A DNA stretch of 64,000 nucleotides from Tubulanus polymorphus (taxonomy: Eukaryota > Nemertea > Palaeonemertea > Tubulaniformes > Tubulanidae). The DNA is taken from positions 10,280,485 through 10,344,484 of the forward strand of contig NC_134027.1 in NCBI RefSeq assembly GCF_964204645.1, read 5' to 3'. Positions 47,201-64,000 of this stretch are shown piece by piece. Each line of letters starts with the position of its first letter. The first letter of the stretch is position 1. Made by a program: the position numbers and the translations under genes. Under the pieces are notes generated by a model. It worked only from the letters and a program-made list of their open reading frames with translations, made no database searches and was not told the DNA's origin.

Positions 47201-48691
47201 GTGAAGAGAACCCCCACTAAATTCGAGCAACAGGAGTACTCTGGTAATTGCATATCAATCATGTCAGCTCGTGGCATAAAGCCAGTGCCAAAAAATGTGT
47301 GTCCGATGATTCAGCAAGAGATCAGTGCAGGATTGGGTGTATAATCACTTACTGACACTAGAAAATAGATTATCTATTCCGATACAATCCTACTAGACCT
47401 AAAACAAATGCATCAAACAAATAAGATGTTTATTTCCAAACTTCATGAACTTTTTTGATGCCGTAAAAACCATTACAATAATGTTTAATTAAATATACAT
47501 TGATACTTAGAATCACGTGACAACGGCCAAGTCAACTAAACGGTTCCCAGAATTCACTCTGACATCCGAGTTGACTTGGAATCTCACCATAACGAATAGG
47601 GTAATACGTATTCATTGATTGACTAATTCGAATGGGGAAGTATTAAACACCGTCCAATACAGACCAAAACCGTCTAATACCGACCAAAAGCCACCCAACC
47701 AAAATTCCTGGTCACATTTGACAGTGAGGATAAAATCAGCGGAAATCATGCCCAACCCCAATCCTTCGTCGAACGATCGAAGATGGAAAATTATTTGATA
47801 TTATCTGTCCGATTGCCGGCCAGTTTTTGAGTTGGTCAGTATCCGAATTTACTTATGGTGGCGAGTGGTTGGTATTATTTTACTTTTGGTCTCTAATAAA
47901 GTTACTTTTGGTCGGTATCATAGTTTACTTTTTGTGGTTGTTACAATTTTGGTTGGTACTAAATTTACTTTTGGTCGGTATTGGACGGTTTTGGTCGGTA
48001 TTTTGAACCACCGATTCGAATGTGGCTAATTGACTAATTCGAATGTGACGAATGTGGGTTTGATAATGGGGAAATATTTAATAATTCACCAGCGATATAT
48101 TATTCCTACTCCAATCATCTGCCATGTTTTATAATAACATTTTCCCCCCTGTCTTTGTAGGCTGTACTATACAGAAAGGCAGGAAACGCTCCTATCTCTG
48201 TAATGCTTAAATTGGACCACGGCATGGCCATGGTTGGGTACATTATCAGCCCGTCAGTAGTGCGAAAACCAGTGGAAATTTGGTGTATCTGTTTTACGCA
48301 TCATCGGTTATAATGATTACGATGCCGAACCCCGGTGAATGGAGATATTTTATCCACAATGCCGTCTTGGTCGCTGGACCGATCGCCCACTTTCCAAAAA
48401 AAATATCCTCCATATTTTGTTATAGATTACGATGAATTTAATCATTTTCAACACACCAGCAAGGTCAAAGCCCATATTCAAGTGCCTGTGACTGATTATT
48501 TGAGATTGTGGGATTTTTTGGTCGTTTTACTGTTTTTGACTGAGAGACTGAGAGAATGATTTTTTGAATTGGTTGGTATCTCAATCTTCATTCATTATAA
48601 ATTTTCATTTGAAAAGCTAAATTTATCATCTTCATTTCTTATTTGCAGAGTTTAATGAATGTAAGATCATCGATACTCACACAGCACTCAT
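38250..48691 (-). CDS. CCDC66: Coiled-coil domain-containing protein 66
   Basis: Seventeen exons on the minus strand: 48681-48691 (putative), 46372-46436, 45973-46281, 44917-45127, 44610-44710, 44190-44302, 43970-44038, 43213-43341, 42463-42535, 42139-42376, 41848-41935, 41191-41352, 40570-40714, 40187-40375, 39086-40068, 38587-38673, 38250-38330; about 1017 aa (human 948). CCDC66 is a microtubule-binding centriolar-satellite and ciliary protein. Landmarks in human order: N-terminal GGKAQIFWEK; LTQEQLSAIL; KKRWLEDLELQREEQRLRK; then FLRGQNIHLD and LKHLEHQ|KAIQAQVEEKQ (human FLRSMTALLD and LEHQKAITAQVEEK); RLNDLQKRGHDVSHLHKN; FVPFLRSSAFLDP; and the tail DPIMNPS...LLQRQREIE. The middle is a long charged coiled coil; the largest exon is basic and Ser/Pro-rich. 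The first exon (ATGAGTGCTGT then GTGAGT) is inferred from phase alone. Its stop lies in a duplicated 18-bp unit (TATTAGATATTGTTTTAG). Confidence 0.86.
40876..41160. repeat. Tandem pair of CTTAAG-family foldback MITEs
   Basis: Two 141-144-bp units begin CTGGGACTCATTACACAGTC at 40876 and 41017. Each contains a left GGCTTAAGTCC and a right inverted CTTAAGTCTAAGCC. They are nearly identical to each other and clearly related to 11919-12061. They lie in the CCDC66 intron between exons 40570-40714 and 41191-41352. Confidence 0.85.
41430..41591. mobile_element. pogo/Tigger-type MITE
   Basis: ACAGTGGAGCCTC at the left and GAGGTTCAACTGTA at the right are degenerate inverted repeats of the CAGTNGAACCTC type used by pogo-like transposases. 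The 162-bp unit lies in a CCDC66 intron and has no coding capacity. Confidence 0.6.
43654..43919. mobile_element. MITE, GGATCCAG family
   Basis: CAGGGGTAGATCCAG at the left pairs with CTGGATCTGCCCGGG at the right. The core has repeated GTGCCCTTTT strings like the copies at 29778-30238. No clear target-site duplication. In a CCDC66 intron. Confidence 0.6.
45519..45620. repeat. Two-copy tandem repeat
   Basis: Two units of about 55 bp, each reading roughly TTTATTCTCNATACNGGNAAT then GAAATTAAT and AACTGC. They differ at a handful of sites. In a CCDC66 intron. Confidence 0.6.
46437..48680. other. Inferred first intron of CCDC66
   Basis: 2.2 kb with no recognised exon. A 74-codon plus-strand frame at 48335-48559 has no known domain. 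It holds the foldback element at 47625-48055 and a GATGCCGTAAAAACCATTA string (47458) similar to one at about 58774. Confidence 0.4.
47625..48055. repeat. Foldback element with TACCGACCAAAA subrepeats
   Basis: The left part (47641-47700) repeats CCGTCCAATACAGACCAAAA and CTAATACCGACCAAAA. The right part (47830-48003) carries the inverse, TTTTGGTCGGTATT, several times. ATTCGAAT motifs lie outside both. The interior has no gene. It lies in the long first intron inferred for CCDC66. Confidence 0.6.
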
Positions 48692-48988
48692 ATTTGCGTT
48701 TGCGAAGATCTGTAGTGGTTTTATTCACGAAATTTTCGAGAAATAAATAAATTAAACTTTATTGCCCATTTCATTTCAATCCGTCGTTATGGTGTTAATA
48801 ATGGGTAGCTCCGAAATTATACAGGTCTCGGAATCCACTTCGCTACAAAAACTTGGGAATCAATGTTGGGTAAGAGTACAAAATGTGAAATGATTAGATG
48901 AAAGCTTTTATCTCCAGATCGGAAATTAATTGCTCTTTTGAAAATTAAGAAGTAATAATGTGTCTAAGCTTATATCAATAATGCGATT

Positions 48989-49185
48989 AGGCTAAACAAA
49001 TTGATACCTTGTTTCTCTTTTCTGCGGAGCTGAAAGTTACCCGGCCGGATTTAAATCAGGCTAAAACAATAGACGCGGGGCAGATAAAAATGAACTGGTT
49101 TTATTACAAATAGATGTTACAAATTTTATTGCAGTTTACAAAGTGACCCAGTCGATTGGGAGAAACTAGGAATCATTAAGTCTTA
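48989..49185. mobile_element. MITE, GGCTAAA...GATACCTTGTTTC family, copy 2
   Basis: AGGCTAAACAAATTGATACC at the left, an inner TTTTATTGCAGTTTAC, and a decayed right end GGGAGAAACTAGGAATCATT. The same order of blocks as copy 1 at 37129-37350. Lies between the CCDC66 first exon and the DUF917 gene. Confidence 0.65.
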
Positions 49186-49637
49186 AGTCGAAATTAACGA
49201 GCCCTGCAGCTGCTTTGACGAAACTAATGCCGTAAAACCAGAATAGCCGATATTCACAGATTCGAACTCGAACAAGAATAGCGATAAAAAGATAATAAAA
49301 GTCCCCAGTAATATCGTTTAAAGTACTAGGATATTATATTGCATCTGCACATTATATTCTATCTGTTTCGATGACATTCATGCCATATTTTTATTAGGAA
49401 CTGCATTCAACTGTAACATCAGTTTTGATCCGAATACCGCAGAGAGAAAAGTAGCCCTTTCAAGAGTAACGCAACTTAATCAATCCCAGGTTACGAATTA
49501 GCATAAACAATTGTTCACGATTAGGTAGATGAAATCAGGCACTGCTACACGAATATAGATACCGGTATGTTAACATCATATAGAAAACAGATCAGATGCT
49601 TCTCAATAAATTGGTGCTTTGTGAAAAATAGCGATAG

Positions 49638-51213
49638 TTAAGAACCAGCAAAAGTTAATTGTCGGTAGCTTCCCGTATATATGGTTTTGCCACAATCGTC
49701 TTTAAAAAGGCAATATACTTTCTCGAAGTTTTCAATTATTTCGGTGGTTCTGATTTTCGAACTCGCCTCAGCACCCAATACGTAAACTTCAGTTTTGCCA
49801 ATTTGACCAATAGAGGACAAATCGACAGGAGGCCCGACCGACGGAACGATCATTATCAAATCCGGTGCCATTGCCACGGGAACGTTCGTGTCAGACGGTA
49901 TTGCCATCATAAACTCGTTCATGTACCACAGCTTCATCCTCGAATTTCCTCGTTGGTTTTCGATCGTCAGATGTCCCATATCTCTGGCCGAGTTGTCCTG
50001 TAACACGTTGCAAATCACCTGACCACGAAAGAGAATCTTGGATCGTATTCCATGCGTAGCCAGAGCGTCGATGATCCGATCTACTCGTTCGTGGCTGACG
50101 CACGTTGACAAGGCCTCGCCAACGGCTATCGCTTTACTATATGTGCCCCAAATCGGAATGTCGAGGAGCTGGTGCCCGCGGGTAACGTATGTACCGTAGC
50201 CGACGTAAGGCGTGAAATGCCCATCAGGATCGATAAGTAAGTCGGCCAATAGTTCTTCCACAAGACTTTCTTTACCGCGAGGTAAATCCATTGTAACGGA
50301 TGCAACGCTTGACAGATCGTCTGCTTGTTGCGGGGAAACGACAGTAGACGGGCTGACGTTTAGTTTATTGGCGTAGGTTATCATGTTAACGAACGGTACT
50401 GCGCGCCCCGCACCGTCACCGTCTAATACAGTGACACCGAATGCAGACGATAAAAATAAAGAGGTGGCAATATTAACCACACCTAGTTCGCCGGTTAGTA
50501 CGTATTTGAATCGCTCGAAACCATTGAATCGGGGATAGTTTCGCAAATCGCTCGCTCGCATTCGGCATTGTGACTGTATATAGTTGAACGTGTTGGTGAC
50601 TGGAACGACGGGGGAAATCAGTGCCGACCCGTCAACTTCATCGGTTCCGACATCCCAGCGCGAGAAAAAATTCAACCTTTGAACCCGTCGGACTAGTTCG
50701 AAGAAATTGCTTTCGCCTTGATGAGGCAATGTTCTATGCGAATGTGATGGATCTGCGAGTCGTAACCCATCGATTTCGTCGCGCACAATTTTCGCGGCTT
50801 TCTGATTTCTGATCGATGCAATCGCAAATTTCCAACGACTCTTAGCGCTATAAACACTACTATTTGCCTTAGCTGCGGAGTCCGCTCCTGGCGTAGACTT
50901 TTCCTTCACCTTAGATGGGGAACCAATCAGAGCTATCATAACCATCCAATCAGATTCAGACACCAGACATCCCGACTGGATAATTGCAGGACCTTGCATT
51001 TTCTCGGTCATTTTCCTAAACGTATGAAATGAAAAGACGATCATATATACTTTTAAAGCTATATGATTATAAGTGAATATCAGAGGTGTTAGTCATATTT
51101 TTTATCTTACGGTACCTCGCGAATAACAATGGTCCACCACCACCACATCCGAGAACAACCGCTCCCTGGAGAATCTTATCCGTATCATGTTTCGTTACGA
51201 TCCGCGTGCTCAT
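49638..51213 (-). CDS. DUF917-family protein (hydantoinase/oxoprolinase-like, thiohydantoin desulfurase type)
   Basis: Two exons, 51116-51213 and 49638-51015, join in phase 2 (GCG AG|G AAA) to give 491 aa. The N-terminus holds a Gly-rich loop, [15 protein letters not shown] (about 14-28), and the middle holds [12 protein letters not shown]. Both are hallmarks I associate with the DUF917 family, bacterial and fungal proteins linked to hydantoin-type chemistry and S-methyl thiohydantoin desulfurase. Substrate here is unknown. An insert of about 100 residues between the two motifs (rich in Ser, Lys and Arg) makes the protein longer than the usual 350-400 aa. The donor is the non-standard but legal GTACCG; using the nearby GTAAGA would put a stop in exon 2. 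The intron is only 100 bp, and most of the protein is in one exon. An AATAAA lies on the minus strand at about 49390. The upstream flank runs into an (AT)n tract within 50 bp of the ATG. Confidence 0.78.
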
Positions 51214-51257
51214 AGTTATACGCCTATTGCAAGCAATGATAAATATCATATACAGAG

Positions 51258-51505
<248 letters not shown>

Positions 51506-51509
51506 TATA

Positions 51510-53455
51510 GAGGACAAGCATTTGGACAAATAAGAATTCAAATTTTGATACAATAGAATTGATTGATTGAAAATGCCATATATATATTTGATCGCTTATG
51601 GCAAGGTATTTTCAGGTGTTATCAGAAGATGAGTGCCTATCCCTCATTAGAACATATAGGTTTTATCACCATGGCTTATCTTATGATTTGAGGAACTTAC
51701 GCCTACCTTACCAACGGAATTCAGCTATACTGGCGTTAGCGCCTAATGTGAATTACGAATTGATTTGATCGCTAAGTTTTATTATGCAACTTTGTGTAGC
51801 AATGTTTCGATGCCACATGTATATTTCAATTCAGAAAATATAAGTGAAATTAATAGGCCACGCAATTCAAGATATGTAGAATGCAAATATAGGAAAGGTC
51901 GGTCGAAATCTAATTGGGGTTTAATGTAAGCCGATAAAATCTATTTGAACAATTCAATGACATACTAGTAAAATTATGCCACTTTTCGTAACATATCCAC
52001 AGAATAGGAATGCACAGAATATGAATGAAAACTTTCGAAAACGACCTATACCATAGACGCTGATACGAGGAGTCCATCCATAAACTAAACCATTTTTGGG
52101 TTTTAATCGCAACGATTACCTGTAACCTCTACAGTGCATCCATTTTCACTAGTAACTTACCTCTGGTACACGACTTTTCCGCAAATAATCTGCACGATTT
52201 ATTACAGTGTAGTCTTCAATCGTTCGGCGGGTTTTATTGCTGATTTCTACGTCGTACCTTCCAGTTCCATGTATGATTTTAGCGGAAGTACACGAATAAA
52301 GAATTCCCCTGCCTCGTATTGATCTACCGCTGCTAGTACTAATTTTCTAATTAACTCTGAGTATTTTTTCCTACGAAGCGACTAAGCCACTGTTTACTAC
52401 CGATAGTCACAATATCTTTTCATTACATTCCACGATGGAAAGCGAATATTCATGCGAACTTGGAGGCTGTATTGTAGATTTTAGTGATGCAAAAATATAT
52501 TTACTTATCTGCCAAAGCTGGTCACCTCAAAAACAACAGCCAACTAATCAATCAGTTTGATTGCTCATTCATTCGATCAAACAATCGATTTATTATTTAC
52601 AGTTTCAGCAGGATTTTCATTTCCAGATATAACGACCTTTATAGCGATCACGTAAACCGCCAGACGGTAGGTTACACGTCGCATCGGCGCATATCCTAAT
52701 TGTGATGCGATGACATGTTTCTGACAATAAACATCATTGAAGCCTTCCTCTGGTGGAAATTATTTTACATATCAGTTTGGTAAAACAAAATGATTTATTC
52801 TTCCATGAATTGGGAAGTGAATACAAGCTTATGATTACGCTATGTATTCAATTGACCCCGTCATTCTGTCCAATGTCAGAATCATTATCATCTTCCGGGT
52901 ATAGAACGACATTCAGAGTGTTTGCAAACATCACATGCAGATTGAGTGAAATTAAAAAATCAAGATTTCTTTTATTGTTCAAGGCAAGATGATGTCTCGA
53001 AAGGTGATTAAACATGTATATGTGGAATTCTCACATCTATGCGTTGTTCACAGTCATCGCTTCGTGATAAGTTACCGACCAAACCGTTTTTCCAATCACA
53101 GCGTGCCAAATTGAAAATCCCACTCGCTCATTTTCAAGGTTATATACGGAACCCCGGAGGGGACATACGAAGTAATATCTTTGTGACAGTAAAATTATTG
53201 TAAATGATTTTTAGAAATTATTCCAAACCAACGACCTCATAATGAAACATAATAAGCTTATTTATCTACAACGTATATCTAAAATTTCTTGTTCTTCAAT
53301 CGATCGGTTATGTTTATATATCACTTTTTTATCTGATTTTTGCGTCAGTGAATTCAGGACGATTAGTATTGATCTTGCAGCGCCCCAGTCAATGATAATT
53401 GCGTTGAAAATTCTGTCGCCGGCGCAGTTAAAGCACACGAGATCAAACCGAAAAC
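51510..53455. other. Intergenic, DUF917 gene to GPCR copy A
   Basis: No gene recognised. A TATATACGG string at 53143 is a possible TATA box for the GPCR. Short reading frames here show no known domain. Confidence 0.4.
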
Positions 53456-54508
53456 TTGTCTACGACGCGGAAAATGCAATTTCTTCATTTGAACATCACC
53501 ACAACCACGACTGATACCACGACCCGACGAATGCGCTGTCGGGAACAGAGAGGAGCGCATATTGCCTTCGTGATGTACGTTTACGTGGGATTTCCGTTGG
53601 TATGCCTAGGCTTTGTCCTCAATTCCATAACCTTTGTCGTTTTAGGGAGGATACATCACACTTTCCATTCGCTTTACTATTTACTTCAATTTCTCAGCGT
53701 GTCAGACTCCGCGTTTCTGTTACTGTCATTTCTCGAAGATCAGTTGCATTTTTTGGCTGCACTGCGATTGTACGCAAACGATTATTTGAAAGTTAGATTC
53801 GGTCAAATCTTTCCAACGTTGCATATGGTCGCGCAGCCCATGCGCCACTTCACAAAGGAATTACGCAATAATCTAACCGCTTTCCTCGGGATTGAACGTC
53901 TCATAAAGATATCTTTCCCGTTGAGGTCGCGACTGTGGTTGACGAAAGCATTTTGTAACGTCTCTCTGGTAGTCCTTGTAATCGTCATGATGGGCGCTAA
54001 TGTTATGAATTTTCTATTCAAAGACGTTGTTTACAGGCCACGAACATGCCCATACGGTAAGCCTGGCTGGGTGATGATAAGGTTATCGAGTGGCTTTAAA
54101 AAATGGAAATACACGGCAATAGCAAAACCACTATTCGAAACAATTTTACCCTTGTCCGTATTAATATTCACTAATACGATCTTGATCTATAAGATATTTC
54201 TGTCAGCTCGAGTGACCAAACGACTCGGACAAAACAACAAAAATCCGATCGATAGCGCAACGAAAACTTCGTTCGTTATAGTTTCTGTTTTCTTTATTTT
54301 TGAATTTCCTCACGCCGTTCACCATATTGACGCTCGACTGTTTCAGGATCGCGTTAATAAGTTGATATCAGAGCATCTCGGCGTACATCTTCCTATGTTA
54401 GCAAGAGTTCTGTCAATATTCGATTCGATTTGCAATTTTTTCATTTACATCTTCACAAACCCGACGTTCCGAAAGAACCTGCTTACAATTGGCCGTATTC
54501 GGAAGTAA
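53456..54508 (+). CDS. Class A (rhodopsin-like) GPCR, copy A, intronless
   Basis: A single open frame of 350 aa with seven hydrophobic segments. TM1 carries GxxLN (CLGFVLNSITF). TM2 has the conserved Asp in SVSDSAFLL. TM3 ends with GIERLIKISFPLRSR in place of the usual DRY. A Cys in the second extracellular loop lies in RTCPYG. TM5 has a proline (ETILPLSVLI). TM6 lacks CWxP and reads FFIFEFPHAVHH. TM7 ends NFFIYIF, a form of NPxxY. These features fit invertebrate neuropeptide-type receptors (FMRFamide/myosuppressin-like), but the ligand cannot be told. The N-terminus before TM1 is about 35 aa with an N-glycosylation site (LNIT); an in-frame ATG 6 codons later could also start. AATAAA follows the stop directly (54509-54514). 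Paralogue of 61339-62376. Confidence 0.88.
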   Translation: MSTTRKMQFLHLNITTTTTDTTTRRMRCREQRGAHIAFVMYVYVGFPLVCLGFVLNSITFVVLGRIHHTFHSLYYLLQFLSVSDSAFLLLSFLEDQLHFLAALRLYANDYLKVRFGQIFPTLHMVAQPMRHFTKELRNNLTAFLGIERLIKISFPLRSRLWLTKAFCNVSLVVLVIVMMGANVMNFLFKDVVYRPRTCPYGKPGWVMIRLSSGFKKWKYTAIAKPLFETILPLSVLIFTNTILIYKIFLSARVTKRLGQNNKNPIDSATKTSFVIVSVFFIFEFPHAVHHIDARLFQDRVNKLISEHLGVHLPMLARVLSIFDSICNFFIYIFTNPTFRKNLLTIGRIRK

Positions 54509-54514
54509 AATAAA
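54509..54514 (+). terminator. Polyadenylation signal directly after GPCR copy A
   Basis: AATAAA begins at the base after the TAA stop. If used, the 3' UTR would be only about 20-30 nt. Confidence 0.5.
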
Positions 54515-54845
54515 TTTGCCAATTTGCTTTCCGAACGATATGACCGACACTTCCTGTTTGTTCATCGGATTTTCGAGTGGTGAGCTATAAGATGGATTTT
54601 TCCCAGACTTAATACTGACTTGTGAAATTATCTGACTGTAATATTTTGAAATGAAATTGAAGATGCTCATCATCGTTATTATTCGATTATTCACTACACT
54701 TCTAACTAAAAAATAATATATAACGTATTATTCTCGATACATATAGCACAACTCGGGGGTGAAATATCATTAGCCTGAAAATCGTTGATACTTAGATTAT
54801 TTTGCACGGGCTTTCACACCTTTCCCGATATCGGATTATTGATAT

Positions 54846-54880
54846 CTTGGAGTAATCATTTGACAAATGATTGCTCCAAG
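54846..54880. repeat. 16-bp-stem hairpin
   Basis: CTTGGAGTAATCATTT and AAATGATTGCTCCAAG are inverted with one mismatch and a 3-nt loop. Confidence 0.7.
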
Positions 54881-56304
54881 AATAAGTAAACCGTCATTAT
54901 GAAAGTTAAAGCCAGCAGAAGCAGACCTAATGATCACAATTTACATTTTGAATCTATAATGTAAAATCTATAGGACAATCGGCCAAGATTATAATGGTGG
55001 AATCGATCCCAAAGTCTATAAAAATTATGATTATCGTGGTAATTCCTTTATTCGATATTTAGCTAATCATCATATTGTTTTTTTTGTGAAACTGGGCGTG
55101 GTTAACTTTGCATCAAAACCTGACGGGAAATCATTTTTCGCTCTCAAATGAAAAGGATAAACGGGACCTATCCGTATTCGCGAATTTCGAGGTCACACGC
55201 TTCAATATCGTATTTGTGTCCGATTTCCCTCGAATCTAACGAATGTAGTCTGTGCAGATGCGTGCGAGCCATCGGTTACAATATTAGAATAACAAATCAT
55301 GACAAACACTGTGGATGCATTCGACGTCTGATGAGATTCATTTTCAAATCCAAACTGACACGGACGCGGTTGCTTTGTTAGTCTCAGCGGTAAAAGCATG
55401 TCAATTCAAGTTGATCCACTGGCGTCATATATAGATATATACGTACATACCTACTTATATACAACATATACGAGTGATGGCTTTTGAAAATAAGGACATG
55501 TAGCTCTATGTTTAATGTTTGTTCGTAAAACTCCTTAAATCGTTGCTGCCATTGAAAGATTCGCCACCACGTTCGCTAAGATAGGCAGGCAATAAACAGA
55601 TAGAACAAGCAAATTGCCGGTTTCCAATCAATCATTCTATTAATCAATCAAATCAAATTTATCATTTGCAGAGCTCCCGTTTCATTGATAACACTGTTCA
55701 AAGGCTCTGGTGAACTCTTTTGAATAGAAAGGTCTTAAAGTTTTTCCCGACAGTTGGTACATCCGGGGAGCAGCTCTCAGGTTAGAGGCCAATGAATTCT
55801 ACAGGATGGGGTGGTCGTCACGTCCTTGAAAAGTTGAGGGTTTTCAAGCTATCTATCTGCACACGTATAAACTCAATACACGGCTACAATGACAATCTCC
55901 GAAGAGAAAACAACATAGTTTCGAAAATATTTCTCTTTATTCGGAAGAACGACGACAGAAAACTCTGTTGATAGTTTGACAGCACTTGTCTGCCGTGCGA
56001 ATTTTCTGTGAACCCTCTCTTTCCATCTCAGCAGCAACACAGTTAATACACACTAACGGTGACAGATTCTAAATCAGTTTTGTCATTTTGTTTGACCTGG
56101 TACATTCGAGACAATGGTTCGTGACGATGAACTGAATTTACGTAGAACATAATAATACATTTACATTTGCTATGGTGATGTCAATCTTTCTTCTGAAAAA
56201 ATAAATCACCTTTTACATCATATACCATACGTTTATATACATATATATTTCTAAGTACTATATTTGAGTTTAGTTTGAAAATTATATTCATCTAATGTCG
56301 CTGT
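54881..56304. other. Intergenic, between GPCR copy A and the CRAL-TRIO 3' end
   Basis: No gene recognised. A minus-strand AATAAA (TTTATT at about 55936) could end the CRAL-TRIO transcript. Confidence 0.4.

Positions 56305-64000
<7,696 letters not shown>

Noticed and set aside
50621-50812. Short plus-strand frame over the DUF917 gene
   Set aside because: Antisense shadow of the long minus-strand coding exon.
51111-51120. Alternative donor GTAAGA for the DUF917 gene intron
   Set aside because: Using it gives a phase-1 junction that reads into TGA at once; the GTACCG donor keeps the frame open for 459 codons.

Overview
The window is intron-rich, AT-biased animal nuclear DNA. GT-AG introns, AATAAA signals, metazoan gene families and many short foldback transposons and (AT)n microsatellites point to a bilaterian invertebrate. 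A marine lophotrochozoan such as a mollusc, brachiopod or annelid is my guess, held weakly. No prokaryotic, CRISPR or viral locus was seen.

Left to right: the 3' part of DUS2 (+, tRNA dihydrouridine synthase, dsRNA-binding end only); a complete p38 MAP kinase gene (-, 11 exons, 359 aa) converging on DUS2; a complete RNF31/HOIP gene (+, 21 exons, about 1500 aa), head to head with p38 across 877 bp; a transposon-rich intergenic block; a two-exon thymosin beta gene (+); a perfect 96-bp inverted repeat; a tRNA-Ser(AGA); CCDC66 (-, about 17 exons); a DUF917-type gene with one short intron (-); an intronless class A GPCR (+); and a CRAL-TRIO (Sec14-like) gene (-) that runs off the right edge and carries a second, paralogous intronless GPCR inside its largest intron on the same strand.

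Gene models were built by hand: reading frame was carried across each splice junction and the proteins compared with remembered family members. In p38, HOIP, CCDC66, thymosin and the CRAL-TRIO gene every junction keeps phase. The p38 model comes out at 359 aa, close to the 360 aa of human p38-alpha. The weakest exons are the last p38 exon (4.2 kb from the previous one), the 35-nt fourth exon of HOIP and the 11-nt first coding exon of CCDC66.

Functional threads: p38 and HOIP both act in stress and innate-immune signalling and share a divergent promoter region. The two GPCRs are paralogues whose ICL2 and TM5-TM6 segments are nearly identical in DNA while the rest has diverged, which suggests gene conversion. 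The DUF917 gene belongs to a family I know mainly from microbes and is a possible horizontal acquisition. Much of the non-coding DNA is MITE-like foldback elements, including one nested inside another.
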